Positions 26,873 to 36,161 of a stretch of 57,535 nt of DNA are shown here, piece after piece (within the stretch, counting starts at the first letter, position 1; every line of letters starts with the position of its first letter). Made by a program: the position numbers and the translations under genes. Source of the stretch: Bradyrhizobium iriomotense (GTDB taxonomy: Bacteria > Pseudomonadota > Alphaproteobacteria > Rhizobiales > Xanthobacteraceae). Where the stretch lies: assembly GCF_030160715.1 (NCBI RefSeq), contig NZ_BSOW01000048.1:1-57535 (forward strand). Reading direction: 5' to 3'. Below the pieces are notes generated by a model, which saw only the letters and a list, made by a program, of their open reading frames with translations, was not told where the DNA came from and ran no database searches.

Positions 26873-27667
26873 TCACTCGGCGGCTTGCGCCATGACCGGC
26901 CTGCGCGCCAGCCAGCCGTCGACGAAATTCTTCAGCCAGGCGCGCTCGGCGACGTCATAGACCGCGCGGTCCGCGAAGTGATGGTGGCGGGCGCACGCAC
27001 CGGGCGCGCTCAGGCCGTCATAGCCGCGCGTGGTCCAGCGATGCATCATCGCGTAGGTCACGTCAGGATGAAACTGGAAGCCGAAGGCATTGCCGGCACA
27101 GAACGCCTGCATCGGAAAATCATCACCCTCGGCGAGCAGCTCCGCGCCGGTGGGCAACTCAAAGCCTTCGCGGTGCCAGTGATAGACCTTTCCCGGCCAG
27201 TCCGGGCATAGTGCGCGACCGGCCGCTGTCGGACGGATCGGATAATAACCGATCTGGGTGAGCGCTTGCGGGTGCGGCGCGACGCGGGCGCCGAGCTGCA
27301 TCGCCAGCATCTGCGCGCCGAGGCAGATGCCGAGAAACGGGCGCTGCTCGCGCAGCGGAACTTCGATCCAGTCGATCTCGCGGCGGATGTAGTCGTCGCA
27401 ATCATTGGCGCTCATCGGCCCGCCGAAATACACGGCACCGGCGTGATGCTCGAGTGTTCGGGGCAAGGGATCGCCGAAGCGCGGCCGGCGGATGTCGAGA
27501 TGATGGCCGAGCGCACGCAAGGCGTTGCCGACCCGGCCGGGTGTCGAGGATTCCTGATGCAGGACGATCAGTACGGGCAGCGGCGGCTTGCGGTCGGCGG
27601 CCTCTGGCGCCCTTCTCATGAAGGGGACCACCTTCGCACCACCAAGTCTGTCCGTCCGGAACGACAT
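26873..27667 (-). CDS. Class I glutamine amidotransferase-like protein
   Basis: The 264-residue protein is a lone class I GATase domain similar to the GuaA-like 'GMP synthase/glutamine amidotransferase' stand-alone group. The nucleophile elbow is FLGICLGAQM with Cys115, and the catalytic His is in GFQFHPDVT (His200). The third member of the triad, usually Glu two residues after His, is Asp202 here, which is a conservative change seen in some stand-alone members. It may act on gamma-glutamyl compounds. No synthetase gene is nearby. It sits between tRNA-Ala and an SDR gene; start as given (ATG 27667). Confidence 0.85.
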   Translation of the reverse strand: MSFRTDRLGGAKVVPFMRRAPEAADRKPPLPVLIVLHQESSTPGRVGNALRALGHHLDIRRPRFGDPLPRTLEHHAGAVYFGGPMSANDCDDYIRREIDWIEVPLREQRPFLGICLGAQMLAMQLGARVAPHPQALTQIGYYPIRPTAAGRALCPDWPGKVYHWHREGFELPTGAELLAEGDDFPMQAFCAGNAFGFQFHPDVTYAMMHRWTTRGYDGLSAPGACARHHHFADRAVYDVAERAWLKNFVDGWLARRPVMAQAAE

Positions 27668-27800
27668 TGCCCTTTTCGAAAGCTATCGGTTCAGACCGCC
27701 AGCATAACTAAGCGATCGTTAATTTCGTGTGAGTCTGCGCACACACGCAACTGAAGGAGATCAAGCAAGCACCGGGCCAAAATTGGCTCTCGCTGCGCGG

Positions 27801-28580
27801 CTAGCGCCTGCGCCTCTGGAACCGGCCAACGGCGGCCAAAATGAAGCCGCGCGGGAAGAAGCGCAGCAGGAAAGGCACGATCTTGATGCCGAGACCGGGC
27901 AGCACCGCCCGTTTATTGGCCATCAGTCCGCGATAGGCGGCAAGTGCAACATCAGCGGCAGAGACGTCGAGAACGGCGGAATCGATTCCCGGGGCAAAGC
28001 CGGCGCGGCCCTGAAATTCGGTCGCCACCGGCCCCGGGCAAAGCACGGTGACGCGGACGCCGCGAGCTCCGAGCTCGCCGCGCAGCGCCTCGGTGAAGGA
28101 GATGACGTAGGCCTTGGAGGCGTAATAGACGGCCATGCCGGGGCCGGGCAGGAAGCCCGCGACCGAGCCGACGTTGAGAATGCCGCCCTTGTTCTTGACG
28201 AGCTGATCCGCGAAACGCAGCGACAGATCGGTCAGCGCACGGATGTTGACGTCGATGATGCCGAGCTGCTGGGTGCGATCGCACTCGATCGCATCGCCGA
28301 ACACCCCGAAGCCGGCATTGTTGACGAGATGGTCGAGCTCGACGTCGGCAGCGGCCAGTGTCGCGGCGATCTTCTCGCCCGCACCAGGCTCTTCCAGATC
28401 GCAGGCGATCACGATCGGTCGCTTGCCGCCCTTGGCTGCAATCTCGCTGGCCAGTGCATCGAGCCGATCGGCGCGACGCGCCGTCAATGCCAGACGGTGT
28501 CCGTTCGCGGCAAACACGCGCGCCAGCTCCGTGCCTATGCCCGCCGAAGCACCGGTAATCAGCGTCACACGCTCAGTCAC
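27801..28580 (-). CDS. Short-chain dehydrogenase/reductase
   Basis: The 259-residue protein is a classical SDR: cofactor motif TGASAGIGTELARVF, NNAGFGVFG, catalytic Ser in NVGSVAGF and YYASKAYV with Tyr and Lys in the YxxxK form. The C-terminal segment (FFPRGFILAAVGRFQRRRR) is basic. The family (often annotated as DltE-like) has unknown substrates. The open frame begins at 28664, but the fold starts at GTG 28580 (VTERVTLITGAS), preceded by an AGAG stretch; residues upstream look non-coding. Confidence 0.87.
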   Translation of the reverse strand: MTERVTLITGASAGIGTELARVFAANGHRLALTARRADRLDALASEIAAKGGKRPIVIACDLEEPGAGEKIAATLAAADVELDHLVNNAGFGVFGDAIECDRTQQLGIIDVNIRALTDLSLRFADQLVKNKGGILNVGSVAGFLPGPGMAVYYASKAYVISFTEALRGELGARGVRVTVLCPGPVATEFQGRAGFAPGIDSAVLDVSAADVALAAYRGLMANKRAVLPGLGIKIVPFLLRFFPRGFILAAVGRFQRRRR

Positions 28581-28791
28581 GATCGACGTCTCTTCAATGC
28601 ATGCGAAATTAGGGCGACTACCCCAAGACGAGAGCATAGGCCGCGTACGGGATGCAAGCCGCACGTCAGGCGCGCGACCTGCACGCGGGGATCGAGGACG
28701 CAGAAAAACCGCTGATTTGCAGGGGTATTCGGTTAAGCCGCGATCGACCGATACATTAAAGTTTCGTCATGTGGTCGTGACTGGCCGTGTC

Positions 28792-29292
28792 TCACTGAGG
28801 CGCTCGAGTCGTGGCGACATCGTCCTTGACCTGACCGCTGCGGCGACTCGCGATGAGATGCTTGAGGTCGATCCGGTCGCGCTGTGACACGCCGAGCAGA
28901 TCGGATGCACGCCAGACCACGTTGTCCTCGAACTCCGTCACCTGACCGTCGGCATAGACGAGCTCCCACATCATCTCGACGATGCGCTTGCGGCCCTCTT
29001 CATTGAGCGAACGCATGATGACGCTGGTAAAGTGATAGAGATCGACCGCCTCGCCCTCGACCCGGGTTGCCGACGCAATCAGGCGGTCCGCGGTGCCGCG
29101 ATCCAGCGAGAAATGACTCTCGATCAGGCCGTGCAGCTTGCGCCGTTCGGCTTCCGTCGGCTCGCCGTCGAGCGAGATCACATGGATCAGCAGCGCGGTC
29201 GCCGCCAGGCGATAATCGCTGTCGCCGAAGGCGCGGTCCTCCGCCTGGGGAGCGACGATATCGGCAATGAATTGGCGCAGTCCGTCGAGCAT
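28792..29292 (-). CDS. TerB-family (tellurite resistance/co-chaperone-like) protein
   Basis: The 166-residue protein has a TerB-like helical domain: AATALLIHVISLDGEPTEAERRKLHGLIESHF, then EEGRKRIVEMMWELVYADGQVTEFEDNVVWRASDLLGV. The acidic clusters DGEPTEAE and DGQVTEFED are the typical TerB metal-binding features. No other ter genes are nearby, so tellurite resistance need not be meant; stand-alone TerB proteins are common in alphaproteobacteria and of unknown role. ATG 29292 follows an AGGA ribosome site; the frame is open further but not coding in appearance. Confidence 0.85.
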   Translation of the reverse strand: MLDGLRQFIADIVAPQAEDRAFGDSDYRLAATALLIHVISLDGEPTEAERRKLHGLIESHFSLDRGTADRLIASATRVEGEAVDLYHFTSVIMRSLNEEGRKRIVEMMWELVYADGQVTEFEDNVVWRASDLLGVSQRDRIDLKHLIASRRSGQVKDDVATTRAPQ

Positions 29293-29623
29293 GAAATCCT
29301 GCCGCAATGGGTGGCGCCGCCACGGCGGCCTGTCTCCATTATATGAGCGGGAAATTCGCACCGCGCAATGCGCGCTTATGCCCCGCGCTGCATTACGTTT
29401 CGGCAATCTGGACGGCGCGACTTGCGAGCGAAGCAAGCCGCCCCGACGTCGTCCTGGCGAAAGCCAGGACCTATTACCCCAGGGAGAAGTTTGGTGCGAG
29501 AGGCCCACCACCAGTCTTTGCGCAAACCTGGGCCGGTGGGTATGGGCTTTCGCCAGGACGACACTGAGGAACCATGGTGCTGCGCTGGCAACGACGGAAA
29601 TCATGGCGGCGCCGTCGCGATGC
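29293..29623. other. 331-base gap with REP-like repeats
   Basis: No open frame here is convincing. Two opposed copies of a GTCGTCCTGGCGAAAGCCAGG element (about 29448-29470 and 29545-29563) make up most of it. The terB promoter should lie near 29300-29400. Confidence 0.6.
29446..29564. repeat. Composite inverted repeat
   Basis: The direct copy at 29448-29470 and the reverse copy ending GCTTTCGCCAGGACGAC at 29547-29563 match the 26-base palindrome at 10877-10902. These are dispersed REP-like units. Confidence 0.7.
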
Positions 29624-31033
29624 TCACGGCAGCTCGTACACCACCATCTTGTCGGCGATGCCGCGGAGCGCGGCCTGCTTCTGGATCGGCTTGATCGACC
29701 ACTGCTCCAGGATCGTGGCGACTGCCGGCGCGTCCAGCACGGGACCGGTGATGTGGATCTCCTGGGCCATCGACACGCTCTGCACGCGTGCGGCGATGTT
29801 GACGGTCCGGCCGAAATAGTCCTGCCGCTCGTTGAGCATGACCGCAAGACAAGGCCCCTCGTGAATCCCGATCTTGAGAACGAGATCTTCGGAGCCGCGC
29901 TTCTTGTTCAATTCCTCCATCGCGGAGCGCATGCGCAAGCCGGCGACGAGCGCGTCCTCCGGCTTGACGAACGTCGCCATCACGGCATCGCCGATCGTCT
30001 TCACCACCGCGCCCTTCTCGGAGGCGATGATCTCGAGCAGCGCGTGGAAATGCGCGCGCACGAGATCGAACGCGGCGAGATCGCCGACGCGCTCATAGAG
30101 CGCGGTCGAGCCCTTCAGGTCGGTGAACAGGAAGGTCAGCGAGGTGATCTGTAGCCGCTGGTCGATGTTAAGATTGTCGGCCTTGAAGACGTCGCGGAAG
30201 GTCTGGTTGGACAGCATCCGCTTGGCGGTGAGGAACGGCTTGCGCTTGCCGATCAACTGATGCAGCGCGTCGGCGGCAATGAACACGGTCGGCAACACGC
30301 GCATGCCGGTCTGATTGTCCAATGAGAGCCGCAAGGGTCCGGGGCGCAAGGTCGTGGTCCCCGTCGGGGCCTGGACCTTGTTGTACATGATCGCGAGCTG
30401 CTGACGCTCCTTGGTCGGCTCGCCCTGGACATCGATGAAATGCGCGGCGTGCGTCACCGGCTCGAACACGATGACGAAATCGTTCGGGAGCTGGAGCGAC
30501 ATCGTCGCTTTCTCGCCGGGCGGCAACTCGAGCGTATCCAGCGTGACCTCATTGGCGAGGGTCGCGAACTGCTCCTTGTTGAAGTCGACGCCCGAGCTCC
30601 AGAACATCTGCTTGAAATAGTCCCACACCGGCAGCGAGTCGGGATCGTGCGCCGCGATGCGCCGCACGCGCGGGCTGACCGTGAAGGAGACCTCGACCGC
30701 CTCGTCGACGGACGCCTTGTAACCGCAGGCGCAGAGCGCGCAGTTATAATCGTCGGACTTGAGCGACTTCAGGGTCGAATGCGCGCCCAGCACGCCGCCG
30801 CACCCCGGGCACAGCACGTTCCAACCGAGGTCGAACAGACCGAGCCGCGCCGAATGCAGAAATGCGGAGATGGCCCGCTCCTCGTTGAGACCATACTGCT
30901 TGGAGAAGTCGATGACGTTGATCCGATTGAGTTCGTGATCTTCGCCCTGCTCGATGAGGCGCTGGATTGCTTCGACTGCGCCGGGATCAGCGGTCTGCTT
31001 CAGAACCGAAAACTGGGCTTGGATGTCGCTCAT
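29624..31033 (-). CDS. Class III adenylate/guanylate cyclase with zinc-ribbon N-terminal domain
   Basis: The 469-residue protein has an N-terminal ~290-residue part with a zinc-ribbon-like pair (CPGC at 75-78, CALCAC at 98-103) followed by a beta-rich region that matches the DUF5939 type, and a C-terminal class III cyclase domain (about 295-469): FLFTDLKGSTALYERVGD with the metal-binding Asp, KTIGDAVMATF, and GRTVNIAARVQ. No membrane segment is seen, so it should be cytosolic. Product (cAMP or cGMP) cannot be decided. It is 50 bases downstream of the P450 gene on the same strand, possibly in one operon. Confidence 0.88.
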   Translation of the reverse strand: MSDIQAQFSVLKQTADPGAVEAIQRLIEQGEDHELNRINVIDFSKQYGLNEERAISAFLHSARLGLFDLGWNVLCPGCGGVLGAHSTLKSLKSDDYNCALCACGYKASVDEAVEVSFTVSPRVRRIAAHDPDSLPVWDYFKQMFWSSGVDFNKEQFATLANEVTLDTLELPPGEKATMSLQLPNDFVIVFEPVTHAAHFIDVQGEPTKERQQLAIMYNKVQAPTGTTTLRPGPLRLSLDNQTGMRVLPTVFIAADALHQLIGKRKPFLTAKRMLSNQTFRDVFKADNLNIDQRLQITSLTFLFTDLKGSTALYERVGDLAAFDLVRAHFHALLEIIASEKGAVVKTIGDAVMATFVKPEDALVAGLRMRSAMEELNKKRGSEDLVLKIGIHEGPCLAVMLNERQDYFGRTVNIAARVQSVSMAQEIHITGPVLDAPAVATILEQWSIKPIQKQAALRGIADKMVVYELP

Positions 31034-31083
31034 GGCGAGACTCTATCTAGGCTGGATCACGCCATTGACCAGACAGCGGTCTG

Positions 31084-32451
31084 TCACCGTGGCGTGATGC
31101 GGAACATGGGAGAATGGTCTGGTTGCGTCGTGACGATGCCGAGGGGAATGACGGGCCCGGTGTCGACCAGCTCGACGCGGAATTCTCCGATCAGCCGGGC
31201 CAGGGCCAGCACCGACTCGGCTTGCGCAAAAGGCGCGCCGATGCAGACGCGCGGGCCGGCGCCGAACGGCAGATAGGCGAAGCGGTCGGGCGGGGTCGCT
31301 GACATGAAGCGCTTGGGGATGAACGCGTTGGGCTGCTCCCAGAGTTTTTCGTGCCGGTGCAGAAGCCACGGCGCGATCATGATGATGTCGCCCTTTTCGA
31401 TCTCGACACCCGCCGCATTGTCCTTCTCGAGCGCCGCGCGCGCGACCAGGAAAGCCGGCGGATAGAGCCGCATGGTCTCCTCGACCACGGCGCAGGTGAA
31501 TTTCTGCCGGTCGATGTCGGCCATGCTGTCGAGGTGCTCGCCGCGCGTCTCGGAGGCGACCTCGTCCTGGGTTTCGGGATCGAGCGCCAGGAGATAGAGC
31601 GCCCAGGACAGCGCCGTCGCGGTCGTCTCATGACCCGCCAGGATCATGGTCGCGACCTCGTCGACGAGTTGCTCGTCCGAAAAGCCCTTACCGGTCTCGG
31701 GATCGCGCGCCTCATCCATGAGGTCGAAGAGATCGCGCGGCGGGGCGCCCTCCTTCTTGCCCGCGGCCCGCCGCTCGGCAATCAGCGTCGCGACGAACGC
31801 GGTCCAGCGCTTGCGGAAACGGGCGCGCGCAAAATCCATCGGGCTCGGCCAGGACACCGGCAGCAGCATGTCGAGGAAATACGGCCGGCCCAGACGCTGG
31901 CCGTATTCCATGACGAAATTGCGCAAGGTCGCGCCGTGCTTGTCCATGCCGAACGAGAACATCGTCCGGCCCGCGATCTCGAGCGTCATCCGCTGCATGA
32001 TCTCGCGGAGGTCGATGACCTCGCCGGTTTTCGTCTTGAGCTTCGCGATGGTCTCGTCGAGCACCGCCGTCATGTGCGGAACGAGATTGGCCGTGGCATT
32101 CGGGGTGAACGCGGGCGCGAGCGTTCGACGCTGATGCCTCCAGGGCTGGCCTTCCGCGATCAACAGACCCTGGCCGAGCACCGGGCGCAGCATCCGGATG
32201 CCGGCCGGCGTGCGCGTGTAGTTCTCGTAATTGGTGAGCAGGATGTGCCGGATCGCGTCCGGCCGGTTGAGGATGAAGCTGTTGTGGAGAAAGAAGCGGC
32301 CCTTGATGACGTCTTCCTCGTAGGCGCGCTGTCCCCACGTCGCGATCATGTTCTTGCGGATCACCGCAACGCGGCGGAGGAACGACATGCCCTCCGGCGC
32401 ACGCGGCGGGGTCGGCGGAACGATGGGCCGGCGTACCTGGGCGACATTCAT
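31084..32451 (-). CDS. Cytochrome P450
   Basis: The 455-residue product has the full set of P450 landmarks: the I-helix oxygen-activation element AGHETTATALSW, the K-helix ExxR in EETMR, and the haem loop FGAGPRVCIGAPFAQAE with the cysteine thiolate ligand at Cys403. Its layout fits the CYP family used in bacterial fatty acid or terpenoid hydroxylation, but no class assignment is safe. It is soluble, so needs a ferredoxin and reductase encoded elsewhere. It sits between a Tat-exported hydrolase (36-base gap) and a cyclase gene on the same strand. Confidence 0.93.
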   Translation of the reverse strand: MNVAQVRRPIVPPTPPRAPEGMSFLRRVAVIRKNMIATWGQRAYEEDVIKGRFFLHNSFILNRPDAIRHILLTNYENYTRTPAGIRMLRPVLGQGLLIAEGQPWRHQRRTLAPAFTPNATANLVPHMTAVLDETIAKLKTKTGEVIDLREIMQRMTLEIAGRTMFSFGMDKHGATLRNFVMEYGQRLGRPYFLDMLLPVSWPSPMDFARARFRKRWTAFVATLIAERRAAGKKEGAPPRDLFDLMDEARDPETGKGFSDEQLVDEVATMILAGHETTATALSWALYLLALDPETQDEVASETRGEHLDSMADIDRQKFTCAVVEETMRLYPPAFLVARAALEKDNAAGVEIEKGDIIMIAPWLLHRHEKLWEQPNAFIPKRFMSATPPDRFAYLPFGAGPRVCIGAPFAQAESVLALARLIGEFRVELVDTGPVIPLGIVTTQPDHSPMFRITPR

Positions 32452-32487
32452 GGGCTCTCTCCCCGCATATCCACCGCACCCACAGAG

Positions 32488-33858
32488 CTAGTAAGTCAGC
32501 TCGGCAATCGCAATCCTGTTCTCGGCGGCCGGCCAGGTCCTGGCCACGATCCGTTCTTCGTTGAATTGAACCACGACGTTACGCCCGGCCTCCGCGGCCG
32601 AAAGGCGCAGGGTTGCTGCCGAATCCGTGGGCACACCCGGCTTGACGTCGGCCGGCTCCTTGCCGTCGAACAGCACGATATCCCGCGGCAGCCCGAGATA
32701 ACCGCGCGGTCGCGACATCACCAGAACTGCACCGGCACCGGCATCCGGCGGCCCGAGCGGCCGTGCGGGCCGCAAATGCACGACGTCAGACGAGCGCGGG
32801 AATGGCGAGCGGTAGATGTGCGTCGTGGGGGCGTCCGGCGCGGCCACGACGAATTCCAGCGGCCAGGCCGGATCGACCTGCACCGGCCCCCAGCGGCCGT
32901 CGGCGGCGGTCTTCGCGCTATATAGCGCGGCACCCTGGCGCTCGCCGCTCGCGGGATCGACGCGAAACACGTCGACGCTGGCGCCCTCCACGGGACGATT
33001 GGTCGGCACGCCACCGGGCGTTCCCGTCACCAGCCCGCTCAACTTGACGCTGCTCTCCGGCGTGATCGCGATGCGGTCCGGCTCGCGGCCCGCGATGAAC
33101 TTGTAGATCTCGCGGAACGCGCGTGGGTGAAACGCCACCTCGCGATGATCTAGCGTGCCGAGCACGAGATTGGTGGCGCCTTTCAGCTCCGGCCCTTCGA
33201 CAGTGACATTGGTGGGCACGCCAGGCTTGCCGATGAAGCGGCCGTCGGGTTGCGCATATTTGTCCATGCCGTCGCTGCGCAAAGTGAGGAAGGCGGGGCC
33301 CGGCGTAACCTCGCTCTCGCCCTCGTTCAGGCCGCTCAGGAAGGCGCCGCGGCCATTGAACTCGTTCCCCGGCAGGTCGTCGATCGCGAACACGCCGTGA
33401 TTCGGCGTGCCGCACAGCACGGCATGGCTGACGTCGGCGGCGCCGCCATTCTTGATGACGTTGCGGATGGCGTTGCCGCCGCGCGAGCTGCCGACCAGCG
33501 CGACGCGCGCAGCACCGGTGCGGCGCTTCAATTCCGCGATCGCGGCGGCCAGCTCGCGGCGCTGATCCTCGGCCGAGGAGCGGTTGGGCTGCTCGACCCT
33601 GTCGTCGTCCCGCGCGTTGGGATTGGTGAAATTGATTGCGAACATGCGCTCGCGCGCGATGCCGTTCGACTGCATCCGCCACAATGTCGTCATCCAGAGA
33701 GCGTCGTAGTCGCCATTGCCGTGGACGAACAGGATCGGCGGCACCTCGGCGGGCGGCGCTGCGGGCGTCGTCTGCGCCAATGCAGACGTCCGCAAGCTCG
33801 CAACCGCGAAAGGCAGCGCACTGGCGCCTTGCAGGATCGTCCGTCGCGATAGCTTCAT
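32488..33858 (-). CDS. Tat-exported alpha/beta hydrolase
   Basis: The 456-residue product starts with a twin-arginine signal (MKLSRRTILQGASALPFAVA, ending near ALAQ), then an alpha/beta-hydrolase domain with VHGNGDYDALW and the nucleophile elbow GSSRGGNAIRN (Ser in G-x-S-x-G). A C-terminal ~200-residue part is beta-rich and of unknown type. ATG 33858 is chosen because GGGAGGAACG immediately precedes it. It is exported to the periplasm, so is not a direct partner of the cytosolic P450, though they may be cotranscribed. Substrate unknown. Confidence 0.85.
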   Translation of the reverse strand: MKLSRRTILQGASALPFAVASLRTSALAQTTPAAPPAEVPPILFVHGNGDYDALWMTTLWRMQSNGIARERMFAINFTNPNARDDDRVEQPNRSSAEDQRRELAAAIAELKRRTGAARVALVGSSRGGNAIRNVIKNGGAADVSHAVLCGTPNHGVFAIDDLPGNEFNGRGAFLSGLNEGESEVTPGPAFLTLRSDGMDKYAQPDGRFIGKPGVPTNVTVEGPELKGATNLVLGTLDHREVAFHPRAFREIYKFIAGREPDRIAITPESSVKLSGLVTGTPGGVPTNRPVEGASVDVFRVDPASGERQGAALYSAKTAADGRWGPVQVDPAWPLEFVVAAPDAPTTHIYRSPFPRSSDVVHLRPARPLGPPDAGAGAVLVMSRPRGYLGLPRDIVLFDGKEPADVKPGVPTDSAATLRLSAAEAGRNVVVQFNEERIVARTWPAAENRIAIAELTY

Positions 33859-33994
33859 ATCGTTCCTCCCCGGCAAACCAGTTGGTTGCACCGCTTATAG
33901 CCGTCTAACCACTGGACAGCGAAGGACTTTCGCAGGCATCACTTGGCCAGCAGGAATCGTCGAACCATTTCTCGCAAGCCATTTGGAAGGGGAT

Positions 33995-35683
33995 ATGACC
34001 GAGCAGTCGAAACGCCAGAAATTTGCCAATGACGGCATCACCGCGCCTCTGCGGTATACCGTATTCCGGCGCATCTGGCTTGCCAGCCTGCTCTCCAATC
34101 TCGGGCTCCTGATCCAGGGCGTGGGCGCGGCCTGGGCGATGACGCAGATGGCGGCGTCCGCCGACAAGGTCGCGCTGGTGCAGACCGCGCTGATGCTGCC
34201 GATCATGCTGATCTCGATGCCGGCCGGCGCCATCGCCGACATGTATGACCGCCGTATCGTCACCCTGATCTCGCTCTCGATCGCGCTGATCGGCGCGTCC
34301 GCGCTCACGATCCTGGCCGGGCTCAAGCTCATCACGCCCGAAACGCTGCTCGCTTTCTGCTTCATCGTCGGCAGCGGCAACGCGCTGTTCGGCCCGGCCT
34401 GGCAATCCTCGGTCAGCGAGCAGGTGCCGCCGGAGCAGCTGCCATCAGCGGTGGCGCTGAACGGCATCAGCTACAACATCGCTCGCAGCTTTGGGCCCGC
34501 GATCGGCGGCGTCATCGTCGCCGCGGCCGGTGCGGTGGCGGCCTTTGCCTGCAACGCGATCCTCTATCTGCCGCTGCTGGTCGTGCTGCTGCTCTGGCGG
34601 CGCTCCACCGAACCGTCGCGCCTGCCACGGGAAAAGCTCAACCGGGCCATGGTCTCCGGCGTGCGCTACATCACCAATTCGCCGCCGATCAAGATCGTGC
34701 TGACGCGCACGCTGGTGATGGGCCTGATCGGCGGCGCCATCATGGCGCTGATGCCATTGGTCGCGCGCGACCTCCTGCATGGCGGCGCGCAGACCTACGG
34801 CATCATGCTGGGCGCCTTCGGCATGGGCGCCGTGGTCGGCGCGCTCAACATCCACGAACTGCGCAAGCGCATGAGCGGCGAATCGGCGATCCGCGCCTGC
34901 ACGATCTCGATGGCGTTTGCGATGGCGGCGATTGCGCTCAGCAGCGAGCCGGTGCTGACGGCCGCGGCGCTGGTGCTGGCGGGTGCGGTATGGATGGCGG
35001 CGGTGGCGCTGTTCAATATCGGCGTACAGCTGTCGGCGCCGCGCTGGGTCGCGGGCCGCTCGCTCGCCGCATTCCAGGCTTCGATCTCCGGCGGCATCGC
35101 GATCGGCGCCTGGGGCTGGGGCCATCTCACCGATTACGCCGGCGTGGAGATTGCGCTGCTGGTGGCGGCCGGCCTGATGCTGCTCTCGCCGCTGCTCGGC
35201 CTGCGGCTGGCAATGCCGCGCGTCGGCGCGCGCAACGAGGACGCCGAGGTGCTGGCCGATCCCGAGGTGAGGCTGTCGCTGACCGGGCGCAGCGGTCCGC
35301 TGGTGGTCGAGATCGAATATCGCGTGGCGCAGGAGAACGCACGCGCCTTCCACAACGTGATGCAGGACGTGCAGCTCTCCCGGCAGCGCAACGGCGCCTA
35401 TGGCTGGTCGATCGCGCGCGACATCGCCGATCCGGAATTGTGGACCGAGCGCTATCACTGCCCGACCTGGCTCGATTATTTGCGTCAGCGCAACCGCTCG
35501 ACCCAGTCCGAGCGCGCGCTGCATCAGCAGGCGATCGATTTCCACATCGGCCCCGAGCCGGTGCGGATCCGCCGCATGCTCGAGCGCCCGTTCGGCTCGG
35601 TGCGCTGGAAGGAAGAGACGCCGGACCGCAGCAGCGGCGAGGTGCTACCGGTCGTCGCCACCGCGGCGGGGAGCAGTACGTAG
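33995..35683 (+). CDS. MFS transporter (MFS_3/EntS-like) with C-terminal extension
   Basis: The 562-residue protein has 12 membrane helices in the MFS_3 style (RRIWLASLLSNLGLLIQGVGAAWAMTQM, MPAGAIADMYDRRIVTLISL carrying the MFS motif-A-like DxxxRR, GSGNALFGPAWQSSVSE) and a ~130-residue cytosolic C-terminal domain (LVVEIEYRVAQENARAFHNVMQDVQ) that recalls an ABM-like ferredoxin fold present in the same family. Such exporters are linked to enterobactin or drug efflux. ATG 33995 is supported by AAGGGGAT upstream. It is divergent from the hydrolase gene; substrate unknown. Confidence 0.88.
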   Translation: MTEQSKRQKFANDGITAPLRYTVFRRIWLASLLSNLGLLIQGVGAAWAMTQMAASADKVALVQTALMLPIMLISMPAGAIADMYDRRIVTLISLSIALIGASALTILAGLKLITPETLLAFCFIVGSGNALFGPAWQSSVSEQVPPEQLPSAVALNGISYNIARSFGPAIGGVIVAAAGAVAAFACNAILYLPLLVVLLLWRRSTEPSRLPREKLNRAMVSGVRYITNSPPIKIVLTRTLVMGLIGGAIMALMPLVARDLLHGGAQTYGIMLGAFGMGAVVGALNIHELRKRMSGESAIRACTISMAFAMAAIALSSEPVLTAAALVLAGAVWMAAVALFNIGVQLSAPRWVAGRSLAAFQASISGGIAIGAWGWGHLTDYAGVEIALLVAAGLMLLSPLLGLRLAMPRVGARNEDAEVLADPEVRLSLTGRSGPLVVEIEYRVAQENARAFHNVMQDVQLSRQRNGAYGWSIARDIADPELWTERYHCPTWLDYLRQRNRSTQSERALHQQAIDFHIGPEPVRIRRMLERPFGSVRWKEETPDRSSGEVLPVVATAAGSST

Positions 35684-35689
35684 CTTTTG

Positions 35690-35746
35690 GTAGCCCGCAG
35701 CGATATGCGGGACCCTCCCGGATGTCGCTTCGCTCATCCGGGCTAC
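35690..35746. repeat. Palindromic intergenic repeat
   Basis: GTAGCCCGCAGCGATATGCG and its counterpart ending ATCCGGGCTAC sit in the gap after the MFS gene. The same element, in the reverse orientation, occurs at 45011-45080. Confidence 0.75.
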
Positions 35747-35758
35747 GACGCTAGATCC

Positions 35759-35974
35759 TCACTGCCCGTGCTCGGTCAGCACCTTGTCGCAGGCCTTGCT
35801 GAGGCGAGTGCGATTCTGCTTGAGGCAGGCGAGCACGGCCGAATCGCCATTGTTCATCACGGGACGGCAGAAGCGCGAGACGTCGCGGGCGCAGGCATCG
35901 TGTCCCGGCTGCTGCTGCGCCGACGCACTTGATGCGATCAGGACCAATGAAAGAATGAAAAGAAATCTGCTCAT
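35759..35974 (-). CDS. Small secreted cysteine-motif protein
   Basis: The 71-residue product has a signal peptide (MSRFLFILSLVLIASSASAQ) and a ~50-residue mature part with four cysteines: CARDVSRFC and VLACLKQNRTRLSKAC. This spacing (C-x6-C, then C-x10-C) is shared with the gene at 36162-36452, so the two are diverged paralogues of a small exported family known in rhizobia as 'cysteine-rich repeat' proteins. Two intramolecular disulphides are likely. Function unknown. No operon with the neighbour is evident because 187 bases separate them. Confidence 0.78.
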   Translation of the reverse strand: MSRFLFILSLVLIASSASAQQQPGHDACARDVSRFCRPVMNNGDSAVLACLKQNRTRLSKACDKVLTEHGQ

Positions 35975-36161
35975 CGCGTAAATGCCTCATACCCGAAACG
36001 ATAGGCGGGCGAAGCTAAAGCGACGGTTCCCGCGCTGCAACGGCTTTGTTGATGAGCCGTGCCGGCGAGAGACGAGTGGCCCCGGTTCTCGCACCGGGGC
36101 ACTTCGCGAGGGAGCTCAAGCGCGCGGTGATGGCATCGTCACCACGCAGGTAGCGCTTGTC

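Noticed and set aside
27702..27717. CtrA-like site (CTAA-N7-TTAA) before the amidotransferase
   Set aside because: One base off the consensus and on a less convincing strand; not enough to call.
29446..29564. Repeats considered as a CRISPR array
   Set aside because: The copies are in opposite orientation with one spacer-like gap, and no cas genes are present.
28792..29847. Long 351-residue reading of the TerB gene
   Set aside because: Everything upstream of 29292 runs through a repeat-bearing gap and into the next gene's 3' end on the same strand; only the last 166 codons are coding in character.
31351..32925. 524-residue plus-strand frame over the P450 gene
   Set aside because: Shadow of the P450 and hydrolase genes on the other strand.
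31084..35683. P450, hydrolase and MFS exporter considered as a biosynthetic gene cluster
   Set aside because: There is no synthase, ligase or tailoring set nearby, and the exporter is divergent.
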